A DNA stretch of 64,000 bases, taken from Linanthus parryae (taxonomy: Eukaryota; Streptophyta; Magnoliopsida; Ericales; Polemoniaceae). The position numbers and the translations under genes were made by a program. Below the pieces are notes generated by a model, which had not been told where the DNA came from, made no database searches, and saw nothing but the letters and a program-made list of their open reading frames with translations. The DNA lies in contig JALGPY010000006.1 in assembly GCA_023055425.1 (NCBI GenBank), forward strand, positions 92,167,935 to 92,231,934, written 5' to 3'. This document shows, in pieces, positions 1 through 11,081 of this stretch; positions within the stretch are counted from its first letter, which is position 1, and each line of letters starts with the position of its first letter.

Positions 1-823
1 CATGTCCTCTAGATATTTTGGGCAGTTCCTCCTCCAGTGTCCAGGCTGACTACAGTAGTGACACTCACCTTGAGTCACACCTTTGGCAATGCCACCAACA
101 GGCTTAAGGGCAGGTTCCTTAGACTTGGCAACTGGCTTGCCTTTGCCCTTGGAGGATGAGGCAAACCTTTTGCCCTTTCCTTTCTGCACCATCATAATGG
201 CCTTGCCCTTACCCTTTGTTGATGCTCTGTTCAGCTGTCCTCAACATATTGAGCAAATTTGGCAGTGGTTTTACGATCTCATTCATGTTATAGTTCATGA
301 TGAACTGTCCATAACTCTCGGGCAACGATTGCAACACGAGATCGGTTGCCAACTCTTGGCCGACCGGGAACCCCAGTCGGGCGAGATTCTCCAAGTACCC
401 GATCATACGGAGTACATGGGGTCCCACCGGGTTCCCTTCTGCCATATGACACTTGAACAGTGCCTTAGAGACCTCATACCTCTCAACCCTTACCTGCTCT
501 TGGAAGAGCTGCTTCAGATGCTCGATCATATCGTTAGCATTCATGTTTTCGTGTTGGTTCTGAGGCTCAGAAGTCATGGTGCATAGCATAAGGCAGGCCG
601 CATCATTAGCTTCATCAACACGCTTTTGATACGCCTTTAGGGCAGCAGGTGTTTGGTTCTCTGGACCTTCTGGAACATGCTCCTCTATTGCGTACAGTTT
701 CTTCTCTTGCTTGAGAACAATTCTTAAGTTTCTGTACCAATCAAGAAAGTTGGTTCCAGAGAGCTTGTCCTTCTTAAGGACAGATCGTAGGGAATGTTGT
801 GAACTCGATGAGTTGTTTGCCAT
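1..823 (-). pseudogene. gag: Copia Gag, window-truncated and frameshifted
   Basis: Gag forms the virus-like particle that packages element RNA. The minus-strand frame starts at ATG 823-821 (MANNSSSSQHSLRS) and runs about 205 residues through the Copia Gag core (DWYRNLRIVLKQEKK, then EHLKQLFQEQ). An extra base near 211-215, relative to copy J, shifts the frame to an early stop at 209-211. The downstream frame still encodes the basic linker and an intact CCHC knuckle (C-HY-C-SQPG-H-WRRN-C, near 10-60). The open frame also extends upstream of ATG 823, but that ATG matches the starts of the other two copies. Confidence 0.88.
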
Positions 824-2435
824 TTGGAATTCTACAAAAGGAAAATACGCAAGTTTTATTATTTGTGAATTTTGACTATATTCAATAATGGCTAGTTTAT
901 CAAATATAGCTCCCACTATTTTTATACGGATTAATAACCCTCAAGATATTAATGCGGAAAATATCCTTATATTTTCTAGTGGGCCAAGATCCATGTTTCA
1001 TCTCCTTATGAGCTTGCTTTGGCAAGTCGCCCATAATTTGACTACTTTAGGTAGGAACAATTCCAATTGCATCCCTTATGCAACTCCTGGTTCAATTGGG
1101 CAAATAACTCCTTATTTATCCATCCATATGGATAATCCCAATTGAGTGCCTCTAGGTTTCTTAATAGCCTAGTTGTGTTCAACCTCTTATTTAAACAGTT
1201 GCACATTACTAGCTTGTGTCATCGCATTCCATCATTATGAACCAAGTCGACATGCTTTGGCACGCACGAACTTGATAAATCATGATGATAATGAGTGTTT
1301 AAATAACGAGAAGGCAAGAACACAATATTTTGAATTTTGAGTGATTTTTAAATTCAATTTTAATTGTTTTTGTTGATCAATATCAACTAATCTATCTATT
1401 TGAGTTTGGGCACAACTCCAAATAATAGATCCGGGTTGTCTAATTATCTTATTATCCTAATTGCATGCATCATCCATACACCAACCACAAAATAATAAGA
1501 CAATAAAGTAAACAACCACAAAACATAAATAAAACGTGATGTGGATATGGCCTTTTCTAGACTAAGATAATTCCAAGCCAATAGAATTATCTATGAACCC
1601 TAAAAGCAAACACATCTCCATGCGTCTTGATCTTTTGGTCCATCCTTCATAGTCATGTGGAATGCTCCATGCTCCACCTTTTGTGGCTCCTTTTGGCTTC
1701 GGGCTTCTTTTCTTCATCTTGGCTAACAATCTACTCTATCTAGAACTAGCTAACAACTATACTAAATAAAAAAATCTCACAAGTTGAGAAAAAAAATGGC
1801 TCGCAGGCCATAAAACCCTAATTAATTATTACAATTAATTGATCAGCTCGCATGCCGTAAACCAAACCACAAAAATAAACATCCACATCAAACCACATCC
1901 TAAGGCCATATCCAATCACCATGCGAATTGCACATAAACAGTTAAAATCCAATTTTAACGCGCTTGGTCAATTTTAATTGATTTTAGGATATTCTAGGGT
2001 TAAAACGGTCCATGGGCCCAACAATCCAATTGCCCGGGCCCAAAGAAGTGAACCGCAAGGCCCTAGGGTCGGCCGACCCCTAGGGCGGCCTCGCTTGGGC
2101 GGCAAGCAAGAGGGGCGGTCCCTTTAGGGGGGCCGAACCTCTTAGGAATTTGTTTCCAAAAACAACTCCCTTGCTTGGTGCCCAAGTTTGGTTATTCCTT
2201 GTTTTGGAAGAACTCCTTCTTCCTCAAGGATGCCCAAACCCTAGATCTAAGATCCTAAAATTTCTCAAACTCACTAATTCATGCATCCAATGAAAAAATT
2301 AGGTCTTGTTATGATAGATTATTGACAAATTGCATCCCATGCTTGATTTGTCTTGTTTTACACGATAAACAATCAATTTAAGGTGTAAAACTATCAAAAC
2401 GTAACACATAAATCACGTTTATGCTCTACGATCTG
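824..2435 (-). other. Untranslated leader of Cop-1 copy A
   Basis: About 1.6 kb separates the primer site from the gag start, as in copy J. No long open frame on the minus strand is shared with the other copies. Just before the gag ATG the minus strand has a pyrimidine run ending TTTTGTAG (near 830-840), a good 3' splice acceptor kept in all three copies, so a leader intron is possible. Confidence 0.7.
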
Positions 2436-2449
2436 TGGCTCTGATACCA
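2436..2449 (-). promoter_or_regulatory. Primer binding site of Cop-1 copy A
   Basis: The minus strand reads TGGTATCAGAGCCA one base after the LTR end. This is the usual plant retrotransposon primer site matching the 3' end of a methionine tRNA, where minus-strand cDNA synthesis starts. Confidence 0.9.
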
Positions 2450-2450
2450 C

Positions 2451-3872
2451 TGTAGGGTTTTGATTCATGGATGCGCAACGGAAAAAATAATTAACCTTGC
2501 AAAACCCTCCAAGGATCACAAGTCAAGAGACATAACGATGGTAACGGAAGAAATCAATAACACACCTTAAGGTTCTCCTTTGATGACTTCAAACGCGAAT
2601 TGTGTCACATTCTCTATAGTTGATCCACGCCTAGAGTTGATTTCTAGATCTCCCACTCCTTGGTGCTAGCCCGAAAATAGGAAGAGGAAGAAGAATCATG
2701 CAAAACGAGACCAAACCAAGGAGGTTCGGCCTCCTTGGGGCCGACGGGGACGGGCGGCGGGCGAGGGGGCGGCGGCTCCTCTAGCTTGCTTGCTCTATCT
2801 CCTTTTGTTCTCTCCCACTCAAGTTATCATCAATTATGAGCATATGTGTGGGAAGGAAGGAAGGAGGGTCCTTTAAGTAGTCCCACAAATCCTTGCCAAC
2901 TACCTAAAAGACTCATTCTAGTCCTACTAGAATTCAATTTAGTCCCTTCCTTGCAAATTAGTCCCTACTAAGTTTGCAAGGTTTTGCAAAGTGATCATTC
3001 TAATTAATTAATCCAATTAATTAATTCCAAAATCTAGTTCAACTCTATATAGCGTGTGACCCCATAGGTTCTATCTAGTTGGTAGCAACTATTTGCTAAT
3101 ATGGAGCGGTTTCTAGCAAAACATCCATTCTAGCCAACTAATAGAATAGTCATCTTGACAACGTTTGTACAAGTAATTGTCTCATCCCTTTGTCTCTATA
3201 TCCGGATTGGACACGAGAAATACAAGTCACACTCGTATATCGAATCCACAGTTTCTCGATCCATGGGAACAGCCTTATTCGTGCAAATAACATCAATATC
3301 CCATATTGATTTATTTCAGTCTGGCCAGACATTCTATAAGCACTATCCCTCGAGTGGCCTAGGACATTTGCTCCCATTATGTGAGAGGGACAAATTCTAT
3401 CTACGTCCACTACGATCTCTAAGCTTGCTTCTTATTGTATCCGGTACACGCATTTATAACTACCCAGTTACGGTGTAGCGTTTAACGCTACAAAAATCAC
3501 AATAATCCACAGCTAGAATATCTAGCGACTTCAAGTCTGAGGATGACAATACCATTGCACCGCGAGAAGTGCTTGTGACTCAAGATAACGTGTATGTAGC
3601 CTTCTCGGAGATGGGTCAATCCGGTGCGTTATTACCCTTAATGCACACCTATGTGTTGGATCATGATATCTCCATATCAATCCAACCCCATACTAGTCTA
3701 TAGATGATTGTCCCATTAATCATTATACTGGACTAGGGATATTTAAGATAAACAACACAATTGTAAATCTAAGGACTTCATTATATTAAATATCCAATAA
3801 ATAATAAATGAATTTCTAGCCACAAATAAATTCATACTAAACTAGATTGCCTCTAGGGCATCTATTCCAACA
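2451..3872 (-). repeat. 5' LTR of Cop-1 copy A
   Basis: This is a 1422-bp long terminal repeat, TG...CA on the minus strand, starting TGTTGGAATAGATG and ending AAAACCCTACA. It matches the two LTRs of copy J (33847-35265 and 40917-42347) along its length with scattered substitutions. It should carry the promoter and polyadenylation signals. At the place where copy J has TATAAA, this copy reads CTTAAA (plus strand near 2871), so its promoter may be weakened. Confidence 0.92.
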
Positions 3873-4125
3873 GTTAGGTGCATCAGTGGGAGGTGTGAAA
3901 AAACCATCATCTGAAGAAGAAGATGAATCATGTAGGTGAAAACGGAGAGCTTGAGGGGGACCTTGGTTAGGATCAAGTAAGACAGGAATGTCTTGAAAAG
4001 TGTAGGTTTGGGGGTTTGTGGAATCAAACTGCATAGTTCTAAAATGCCCATTTTTGGAGTGAGCTTTGAGCAACTTGGTAAACATCTGCCTTCGCAGATT
4101 GGCATGGAAGGGAAAACAACCAACA
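3873..4125 (-). pseudogene. Exon-like open frame interrupted by Cop-1 copy A, unknown product
   Basis: The minus strand is open for about 84 residues from near 4125 to the LTR edge, with a natural-looking composition (VVGCFPFHANLRRQ near the start, then DSSSSSDDGFFTPP). A candidate splice acceptor, TTCCTCACAAG, lies just upstream at 4126-4136. The frame is cut at 3873 by the Copia LTR, so any remainder lies left of the window. I do not recognise the family. It may be a real exon broken by the insertion, a transposon fragment or a chance frame; another minus frame is also open here. Confidence 0.35.
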
Positions 4126-5598
4126 ACTTGTGAGGAACAATGGTTGAGTATCACAATTATAGCTTACATGTATAAATTAATTATTGATTTATTTGTTACA
4201 TTACCAGTTAGAGGTAGAGTTGGCCTGACAAGATCTAACTCGAATCAATCCATTGTTTGGTCTCATTTAGTGGGCCTTAATATACTAGGCTGAATCTTCC
4301 CAATCCAAACCCTACAAATACGGAGCTGAGTTGGGCAGGCCACGTTGGGGCTTGCGCTGATCGCCATCACTCCATTTTACTCTCCTAATCTCTAGCTAAT
4401 GTTTACCGTTTAATTTCTTCAATGATAGGTTTAGTTTTTCAAGATTAGCAGTATTAATTAGGATTCAACAAAATATAGTCCAAGTATTACTAATTAATAC
4501 ATAGTTTTGTTGTTCTTGACTCCTTGTGAGGTTCTAAGTCTTGCTCCGACAAGTTTTCTCATCTTCTTCCTCTTCAACCTCAGTTCTCCTTCTCATCTGA
4601 ATCAGGTCTCCGTTTTTTCCGTTGGAATAGTCGCTGGGCTCGCCACCGCCGCTCCTCCTGGCGGCGGCGATCCCCCCTTCCATGTTATTCTTTTCCTTCT
4701 CTATTTCAGATCTGAGATGCCTAGCTCCATTTGACGGCTTCTTCAGAGGATGGGAGGTCTCTTAGTCGTTTGTGGTGTGGAGCTCGCGGTTTGGTGCCGC
4801 TCCTATCAAGGGCCACCGCGACTCTTCACCATCTTCTCCGTGTTCCCCATCCTGTGATTTTGCCCTTCACCTTTTCTCATCCCAGATCGGATTGTTAGTG
4901 TGGTTTTTTTAGTTTTCTCTTTTGATATTTTGTTTTTGGGGTATGCTAATGGAGTCCATCTCCGATTGCTATCGGGTGTGCTAATCTTTGACGGCGATGT
5001 CATGTAGCCGACTTATTCAAGGACGATCTTTTGGATAGCTATCAAGGATATTTACGCAAGAGGTCTTATTTGGAGGTGCTCTATATGTTTGCTGGAAGAG
5101 GTTTTGATATGCAGGACATGTTCTTGATGCTTTGGGGCTTATCTTTGAATCCATACAGTGAGTTTCCGATGGTGTTTCGGCGGCCGAAGGTTTAGCCGGT
5201 GACCGGGTGTCTCCTCCTCTCTGTTTGGGAAACTCAAGAGATAGCATTTGGAGGCGTGATGGTGTTCAATTCTCAAGACATATTGGAAATCTCCATTGTA
5301 ATTTTTCTTTTTATCTTTTGCTCTTTTCTAGAGCATGTCTTTCTCTTCAGAGTTGGTGGGGTGTACCACTCTGTTTTGTTTACCAGATTTTTCTGGTCTT
5401 ATTTCGGCTGTGATAGCCTTTTCATTTAATGGAAGCGACTCCTATTAGTTCATGTACTAACTAAAAAAAGATTGTGTTTAATTTCCTAACTTAGTCTCCT
5501 CTTATATGAACGGATTATCTCAATTACAATTTGTGGACCTTAGCACTGAGTTAAAACCGCACAAAATAAAACACAACATTAGTCATAACTCAGCTGAT
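4126..5598. other. Intergenic stretch with a weak LINE-tail-like segment
   Basis: No supported gene. About 4540-4740 is pyrimidine-rich with a GCC/GGC block (about 4635-4675), resembling a 5' untranslated region. About 5290-5470 is T-rich, has AATGGAAGCG shortly before a run of seven A at 5463-5469, and resembles the 3' tail of plant LINEs. No RT or endonuclease motif lies between them, so the LINE origin is only a suggestion. Confidence 0.3.
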
Positions 5599-5606
5599 CA
5601 AATTCA
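5599..5606 (+). repeat. Candidate target duplication, left
   Basis: CAAATTCA flanks the left end of the palindromic MITE and matches CCAATTCA at 6171-6178 in seven of eight bases. Confidence 0.4.
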
Positions 5607-6170
5607 ATCGGCAAAATTGCACCGGAGGTACCCATATTTTGCAAAAACAGGCAAGTGAGTATCCAAATTTCAAAATCGATCACCACGGGTCCCAAATTTT
5701 GATTTTTGAGCAAGTAGGTAACCGTCCGTTAACTATCCGTTAATATTGGACGAAAAAATATAAAAAGACTATTGTACTCCTCATTTTCACCACCAACTTT
5801 TTTTTAAACTACAAGTTTTACTAACGAATCTAAAAAAAAAAAAAATTAATAGTTTGATATATGTAAGATATGTAACTTTGATGAAATATATTGTATTATC
5901 TTTCATATATCAAATTATTAAATAAAAAATGTATAATTTTTTTTTTTTTTATTTGTTAGTAAACCTTGCATCTTAAAAAAGTTGGATGTGAGAATAAGGG
6001 GTACAATAGTCTTTTATATTTTTTCGTCCAATATTAACGGAAAGTTAACGGAAGCTGCCCACTTGCTCGAAAATCAAAAATTTAGGACTCGTGGTGCTTG
6101 ATTTTGAAATTTATGTACATACTTGCCTCTTTTTGCAAAATATGAGTATCTTCGGTGCAATTTAGCCAAT
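5607..6170. mobile_element. Near-palindromic long-inverted-repeat MITE
   Basis: The left half, starting ATCGGCAAAATTGCACC, is repeated inverted in the right half, ending GGTGCAATTTAGCCAAT. Pairing extends for roughly 280 bp per arm and includes shared blocks such as TTAATATTGGACG, so the 564-bp unit is almost one hairpin. There is no coding frame. This is the structure of a non-autonomous DNA transposon with very long terminal inverted repeats; Mutator-like or hAT-like origin cannot be settled here. A transcript would fold into a long duplex and could feed small RNAs. Confidence 0.8.
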
Positions 6171-6178
6171 CCAATTCA
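6171..6178 (+). repeat. Candidate target duplication, right
   Basis: CCAATTCA is the imperfect partner of 5599-5606. The flank is rich in similar words (CAATCCAACTCAATC), so chance similarity is possible. Confidence 0.4.
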
Positions 6179-8095
6179 ATACTAGTCAGACTAATGTAAT
6201 CCAATCCAACTCAATCGAACACAATAATATTATTATTTCAAAAAATAAACCTACTTTATTAGTCATTTACCAACAAAAACACGCGTTATTCATAAAAAAT
6301 TATCAAATTTGCAAATCTATCTAGAGAGGGAAAACAAACGTTAGAAGAGTATGGATTCTATGATTTATGTTATACTAGTATAAAGAAGCATGGGGAGATA
6401 TGTAATAGTGGAAACAAACGTTAGAAAAATCCGAGTAGAGGCTACTCCACCATTGAAGAATTACTCCATGATTATGAAAGTGATCACGAGCAAAATCACC
6501 TGCTCTAGCACGAGAGAAGTCTGTCTTACATTTCTCCAGACGTGAGAAGGCTGACCGAAAATTGGCACGTTGTAACCAAACTGTTCACGTGTGTCCGAGA
6601 CACGTGAGGGGAATTGATAGGTCATTTCTTTTTGAATCAGGGGTCATATGATGATAGTGTTGAGAAAAACAAGGGAGAGAGAGAGGGGATGCAAATCCGT
6701 CTCGGAGTGAAGTAAGGTGGTCGACCGACGTAAACGGAACGGAGATCTAGCTGGCTCCCCTGTTCCACACTCAAACCCATGCACTTGTTGTTATCCAATT
6801 AATAGTAGGGACAGTGAGAGGGACAAACGGCGGGTGAACGGTGTCTGGTTTCACGCACCCTTTTTGTTACAAACTATGATAGACCAAATTGTCCAAAAGT
6901 ACAAAACTAATCACAACTATACTTGCGCTTTAACTCCTTTTTACTACTAATTTGTTGAATTTTATTTCATGTTTTAGTCCAATAAATTGAGATAGAGAGG
7001 TTTTGAGGATGTGAAAGAACAATGACTACTGATGCGAAATGGAAATTGATCGAGAAATGTTGTGAGAGATGAGTTCCACCAATTTGAGAATAGAGAATGA
7101 GTTTGTTAATGAAAATCACTTGGAGGCTTAATTATTTGCCGACACACTTACATAATAAATGAATTTGTACAGGTGGTGACAGACCATACCACCTTAAGAC
7201 CAACCCAAATGCTTTAAGCTGTCATTTAATAGTTTGTTTCGGACCACCAATTAATAGAGGGGCTCATACTTTTTAGATATACTTTGCTGGCTAGTTTTAG
7301 AAATGGAACATTCGCTACTACTAGTAGTGGCTAATTAATCCAATTTTAGGGTATCTTTTTTTTTATGAAACAATTTTTTTTTTGAGGGAACAATTTTAGG
7401 ATATCTTAATTACACTTAATAATATTTTGGGATAGTAATATGTATTTTATTATAATTAATATATTTTAATTATCAAAATAAATAAATAAATAATATTTTT
7501 TCGTTAATTGAACAAAATATTTACAAAAAATGACCCTTATTTTATTTTGTTGTCAATTCGATATATCTTATTTGTGATAACTAGCAATTATATTTATTAA
7601 ATATTTTAGAAACAACTAAAATGATGTCAAATATATTAAATCATTACATAATATAGTTCAGATACACAATATAGTTCAAATAAGACAGTAAATAACAGTA
7701 ATCAGATAAACAAAAAAAACGATACAAAATACGATTATCATTTTTGTGAATATATGAATATATTGATATTATTTTATATTTATTATTTTTATTGTTTATA
7801 GCTTATTCTTAAATTTGGATTATTTTAAAATAAACTTTGTTAAATGGTAGTAGGAGATGGGTTATAGATGAGTAGTAATTTGTGGACGGAGAAATTGGGG
7901 GAGGGCACCGGTTGGAGATGCTCTTAGCTTTAAACACCACATCTCACTATTCTTTTATGGTTTGATAGATTTTATGTACATAATTCCGGACCGTACATGG
8001 GAAATTTTGTTCAAGTATGTGTGCTTTTATCAAGAAAGTTGAAAAATGAGTACCTAGTGACATGGGTGATTAGAAACTGATTCAAGAACATTAAC
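6179..8095. other. Gene-free, partly very AT-rich stretch
   Basis: I see no supported gene. About 7330-7840 is very AT-rich with homopolymer runs. About 7895-7925 contains ACCGGTTGGAGATGCTCTTA, a motif often found at ends of plant MITEs, but no clear inverted partner was found. Confidence 0.5.
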
Positions 8096-9570
8096 TGTAA
8101 CACCTCCATCCTAGAGTGCTGGAGAAATAAACTTGGATCCTCCATACTCTCGGGTGATGTCCTTCGTTAAGTACGGAAGTGCTCAGCAAGGAGCCTAAAC
8201 CTAACGATTCTGCTACGAGACAGAATTAAAGAAATAGAAATTTAAATAAAACTTACGATTATTGTTCATATTCTCTGATGTGATAGCTCCTAAGTGTTTC
8301 TCTATTTCCCGAACTCCCGCGAACTCCCTGCCAAAATAGGAGGCAGTGACAACACCATGTCAGAATGCAATGAAAATAAAATACACTTTATAACAAAAAT
8401 AGATATAATACGTATACATATACAGTTTTGAAAATCGATAACATGTACTTGCTTTGCGTATACACATTAACCTGACTCACATCCAAGCTTTAAGTGAGCA
8501 TTAAATCAGTAAGTTAGATGTCAAATCAACACTTAGCGAAGAAATATTCAAACACAGTTCCTTAATCCAATATTCAATTACTCACCAAGACAAACTATAC
8601 CTTATGTGTGCACAACCCCTCTGAATAGCAACCCAGATGCTGAACCTACTTGTATAGCCGGGAGCTAGCAATGTATCGACTAAGTGCGTAGACCGGGACC
8701 CATATGTTCGATACCGCAGCAGAGACGGTCGGAGCCTGTAGTGACCAAACAAACGTCTAGAGTAAGGAAGATTTAACTCTCATTCAATTATTTAGAAAAA
8801 GGCATGTATAATATCCATACCCAACCAGATATTCAAAGACAAGCATATATAAACACATACTCACAAACATAATTATGCATGTATGCATACGCATGATGCC
8901 AACATTACTTACCCCATGATTTCAGTATTAGGTACTCATAGATGCATACATATACCCAGGCATATTATAGCATTTCCCTAGTAGAAAGTTAAGAATACTT
9001 TTGTTTATTACCTGGTTGCCTACCTAGTAATCTTGGCCGGTTTCGCTGGTTCTCTATCCTGACAACCTCTACACATACAAGTCTATAAGCACTTATCATT
9101 ATATGTCCCCATAAGTGAGGCATGATGCATATGCAAGTATATTGCTAGCGATCTAGCCCAGAATGAATATTTTTCCACTAAACTCTCAGTCTTATAAGGA
9201 CAGTCCCAAAATTTTCCTGAACTCCTAAGTTATGCCTGACTGGCCAGTCTCATGAGTTTTAAGTTTTTAAGTTCTCCCAGTGAGAGTAGGTCTCAAGTTC
9301 TCAGTTAACTGCACTTAAGTTCCCTGAAGTTTAGCTAATTTGTATTTCAGTCCCTATTATAGTCTGATTAGTCAGATTTAGGCCCAAATATGCCAAATTG
9401 TATCCCAAATGATATATAATGGTCAAGGAGGCACGAGGTCATGTCTTGTATCAAGATTTGATTGCTTGACATAAGAAATAGAGTAATTATTATTTTACCC
9501 CCATGGACAGCTCAATAGAATCAGAGTTTCTAAATACTCCAACAGTGTAGGCCTCTTTGGCCCAGGAATG
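8096..9570 (-). repeat. Partial 3' LTR of the deleted element
   Basis: This segment aligns with 9716 to about 11750 of the other LTR (excluding the MITE) at roughly 80-85% by eye. Shared blocks include CTGATTAGTCAGATT and TGCCAAATTGTATCCCAA. Similarity stops near 9570, the deletion junction. It contains an intact, unoccupied version of the MITE target (ATATAAAC, near 8848-8855). Confidence 0.7.
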
Positions 9571-9715
9571 CACATATAGCTCTCTCGCCAGTGCTCTACC
9601 CCAAAAATCATACTCCATTTTTAGTCTATTTTCTATCCAAATTTAATTTCGAAAACTCTATCTTAATTGAGTTTTTAATTTTGTATTTTCACAGAACCAC
9701 TGCTCTGATACCATC
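9571..9715 (-). other. Remaining internal leader with primer binding site
   Basis: This is the only internal sequence left. The minus strand reads TGGTATCAGAGCAGTGG at 9713-9697, two bases inside the LTR edge, a methionine-tRNA type primer site. The rest is T-rich on the plus strand, with no gag start. Confidence 0.75.
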
Positions 9716-10467
9716 TGTAACATCCCAATCCTAGTGTGCTGGATAAATACACTTAGATCCCTCGCACTCTCCGGAGATGTCCTCCGCCGAGCACGAAATG
9801 CTCAGCAAGGGGCCTAAACCTAACGGTTCTGCTACGAGACAAAATTAAAGAAACGTAAATTTAAATAAAACTTACGATTATTATTCATATTCTCATATGT
9901 GATAGCTACTAAGTGTTTGCATATTCCCCCGACTCCCGTGAACTCTCTGCCAAAATAGGAGGCAGTGACAACACGATGTCAGAACGCAATAAAAATAACA
10001 TACCCTTTGTAAAAAATTGAGTTAATACATATACATATACAGTTTTAAAAATGGATAACTTGTACTTGCTTTGCACATAGCACATTAACCTGACTCACAT
10101 CCAAGATTAAAGAGAGAATTAAACCAGTTAGTTGGATGCCAAATCACCACTTAGAGAAGACATATTCAAACACAGCTCCTTAATCCAATATCCATTTATT
10201 CACCAAGACAAACTATACTTTAAGTATGCACACTCCCTCTGGATCGCAACCCAGAGGCGGAACCGAGTTGTCTAGCCGGGAGCTAGCAATGTACCAGCTA
10301 AGCCCGTAAACCGGGACCCATATGTCCGAAACCGTAGCAGAGCAGACGATCGGAGCCTGTAGTGACCATACAAAGGTCTAGAGTAACCAAGAATTAGTTG
10401 TTAACAAATTATGTAGAGACATACATGTATAATATCCATATTCAACCAGATATTCAAAGACGAGCAT

Positions 10468-10475
10468 GTATAAAC
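10468..10475 (+). repeat. Target site duplication of the hAT-like MITE, left
   Basis: GTATAAAC, identical to 11074-11081. The paralogous LTR copy near 8848 holds a single related word, marking the empty site. Confidence 0.92.
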
Positions 10476-11073
10476 TAGGGGTGAGCAAAACTCGTCCAAA
10501 CCGGCCGCCCCAAACCGGTCCGCATCAAACCGGTCCTTATTCAACACCCGTTCATGCTACTTGATTGGGTATGGGTATAGAATTGCGAACCCGAACTAAC
10601 TTTGATTGATCATGGGTTTGAAGTTGGAAAACCCGATTAGGACCGGTCCGGTCCGATTAAAATTTTATATAAAAAATTTACATATTTTTAGTTAGATAAT
10701 ACCGTCCTTGTTAAATTTTATAAGATCGAACAATAGTTTTAGTTGATTTTCCTCCACTTATGCATTAATATGATTTTCTCCATAGACTAGAGTGTCAAAT
10801 TCGGTTTTGTTATCTTTACGTAAGAACTAAATTTGTTTCTTTTCTCTGATTACACTAAATATGTCTTGTTAATATACATAAGTTTGCTAACGGTTTGCAA
10901 CATTTTGAACCCGTCTAAACCCGACCGAACCGGTCCGAGTCGAAAGGCTTGATCGGGTTTGGGTTTGTCGACTACTTGATTGGGTTTGGGTATCGATATG
11001 ACCAACCCGGAATCATTGGGTTGGGTAGGAAACAAAGTCCTCACCCGCCCAACCCGGTCCGTGCTCTGCCCTA
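10476..11073. mobile_element. hAT-like MITE, 598 bp
   Basis: The termini are TAGGGGTGAGCA and TGCTCTGCCCTA (inverted, 10 of 12 matches), flanked by a perfect 8-bp duplication, as hAT transposases produce. The body has no transposase frame. It is dense in CCGG-bearing words (ACCGGTCC, AACCCGG), with many inverted pairs between the two sides around an AT-rich middle. The other LTR of the same host element lacks it, which proves insertion. Confidence 0.92.
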
Positions 11074-11081
11074 GTATAAAC
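11074..11081 (+). repeat. Target site duplication of the hAT-like MITE, right
   Basis: GTATAAAC, the exact copy of 10468-10475. Confidence 0.92.

Larger units (their letters stand above)
1..3872 (-). mobile_element. Ty1-copia retrotransposon 'Cop-1' copy A, 5' part
   Basis: Read on the minus strand, this segment runs LTR (3872 to 2451), primer site, long leader and gag, then leaves the window in the gag zinc knuckle. The same order and closely related sequence recur in the complete copy at 33847-42347, which fixes the boundaries. Its LTR starts TGTTGGAATAG next to the exon-like stretch at 3873. The far end and second LTR lie outside, so the target duplication cannot be tested; CTAAC (minus) is the expected duplicate. 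I infer a once-complete element of about 8.5 kb. Confidence 0.9.

Noticed and set aside
83..586. Plus-strand frame of 167 codons
   Set aside because: It is the mirror of the minus-strand Copia gag; the recognisable protein, knuckle and start are on the minus strand.
7895..7925. MITE-end-like motif ACCGGTTGGAGATGCTCTTA
   Set aside because: No inverted partner or target duplication could be found in the surrounding sequence.
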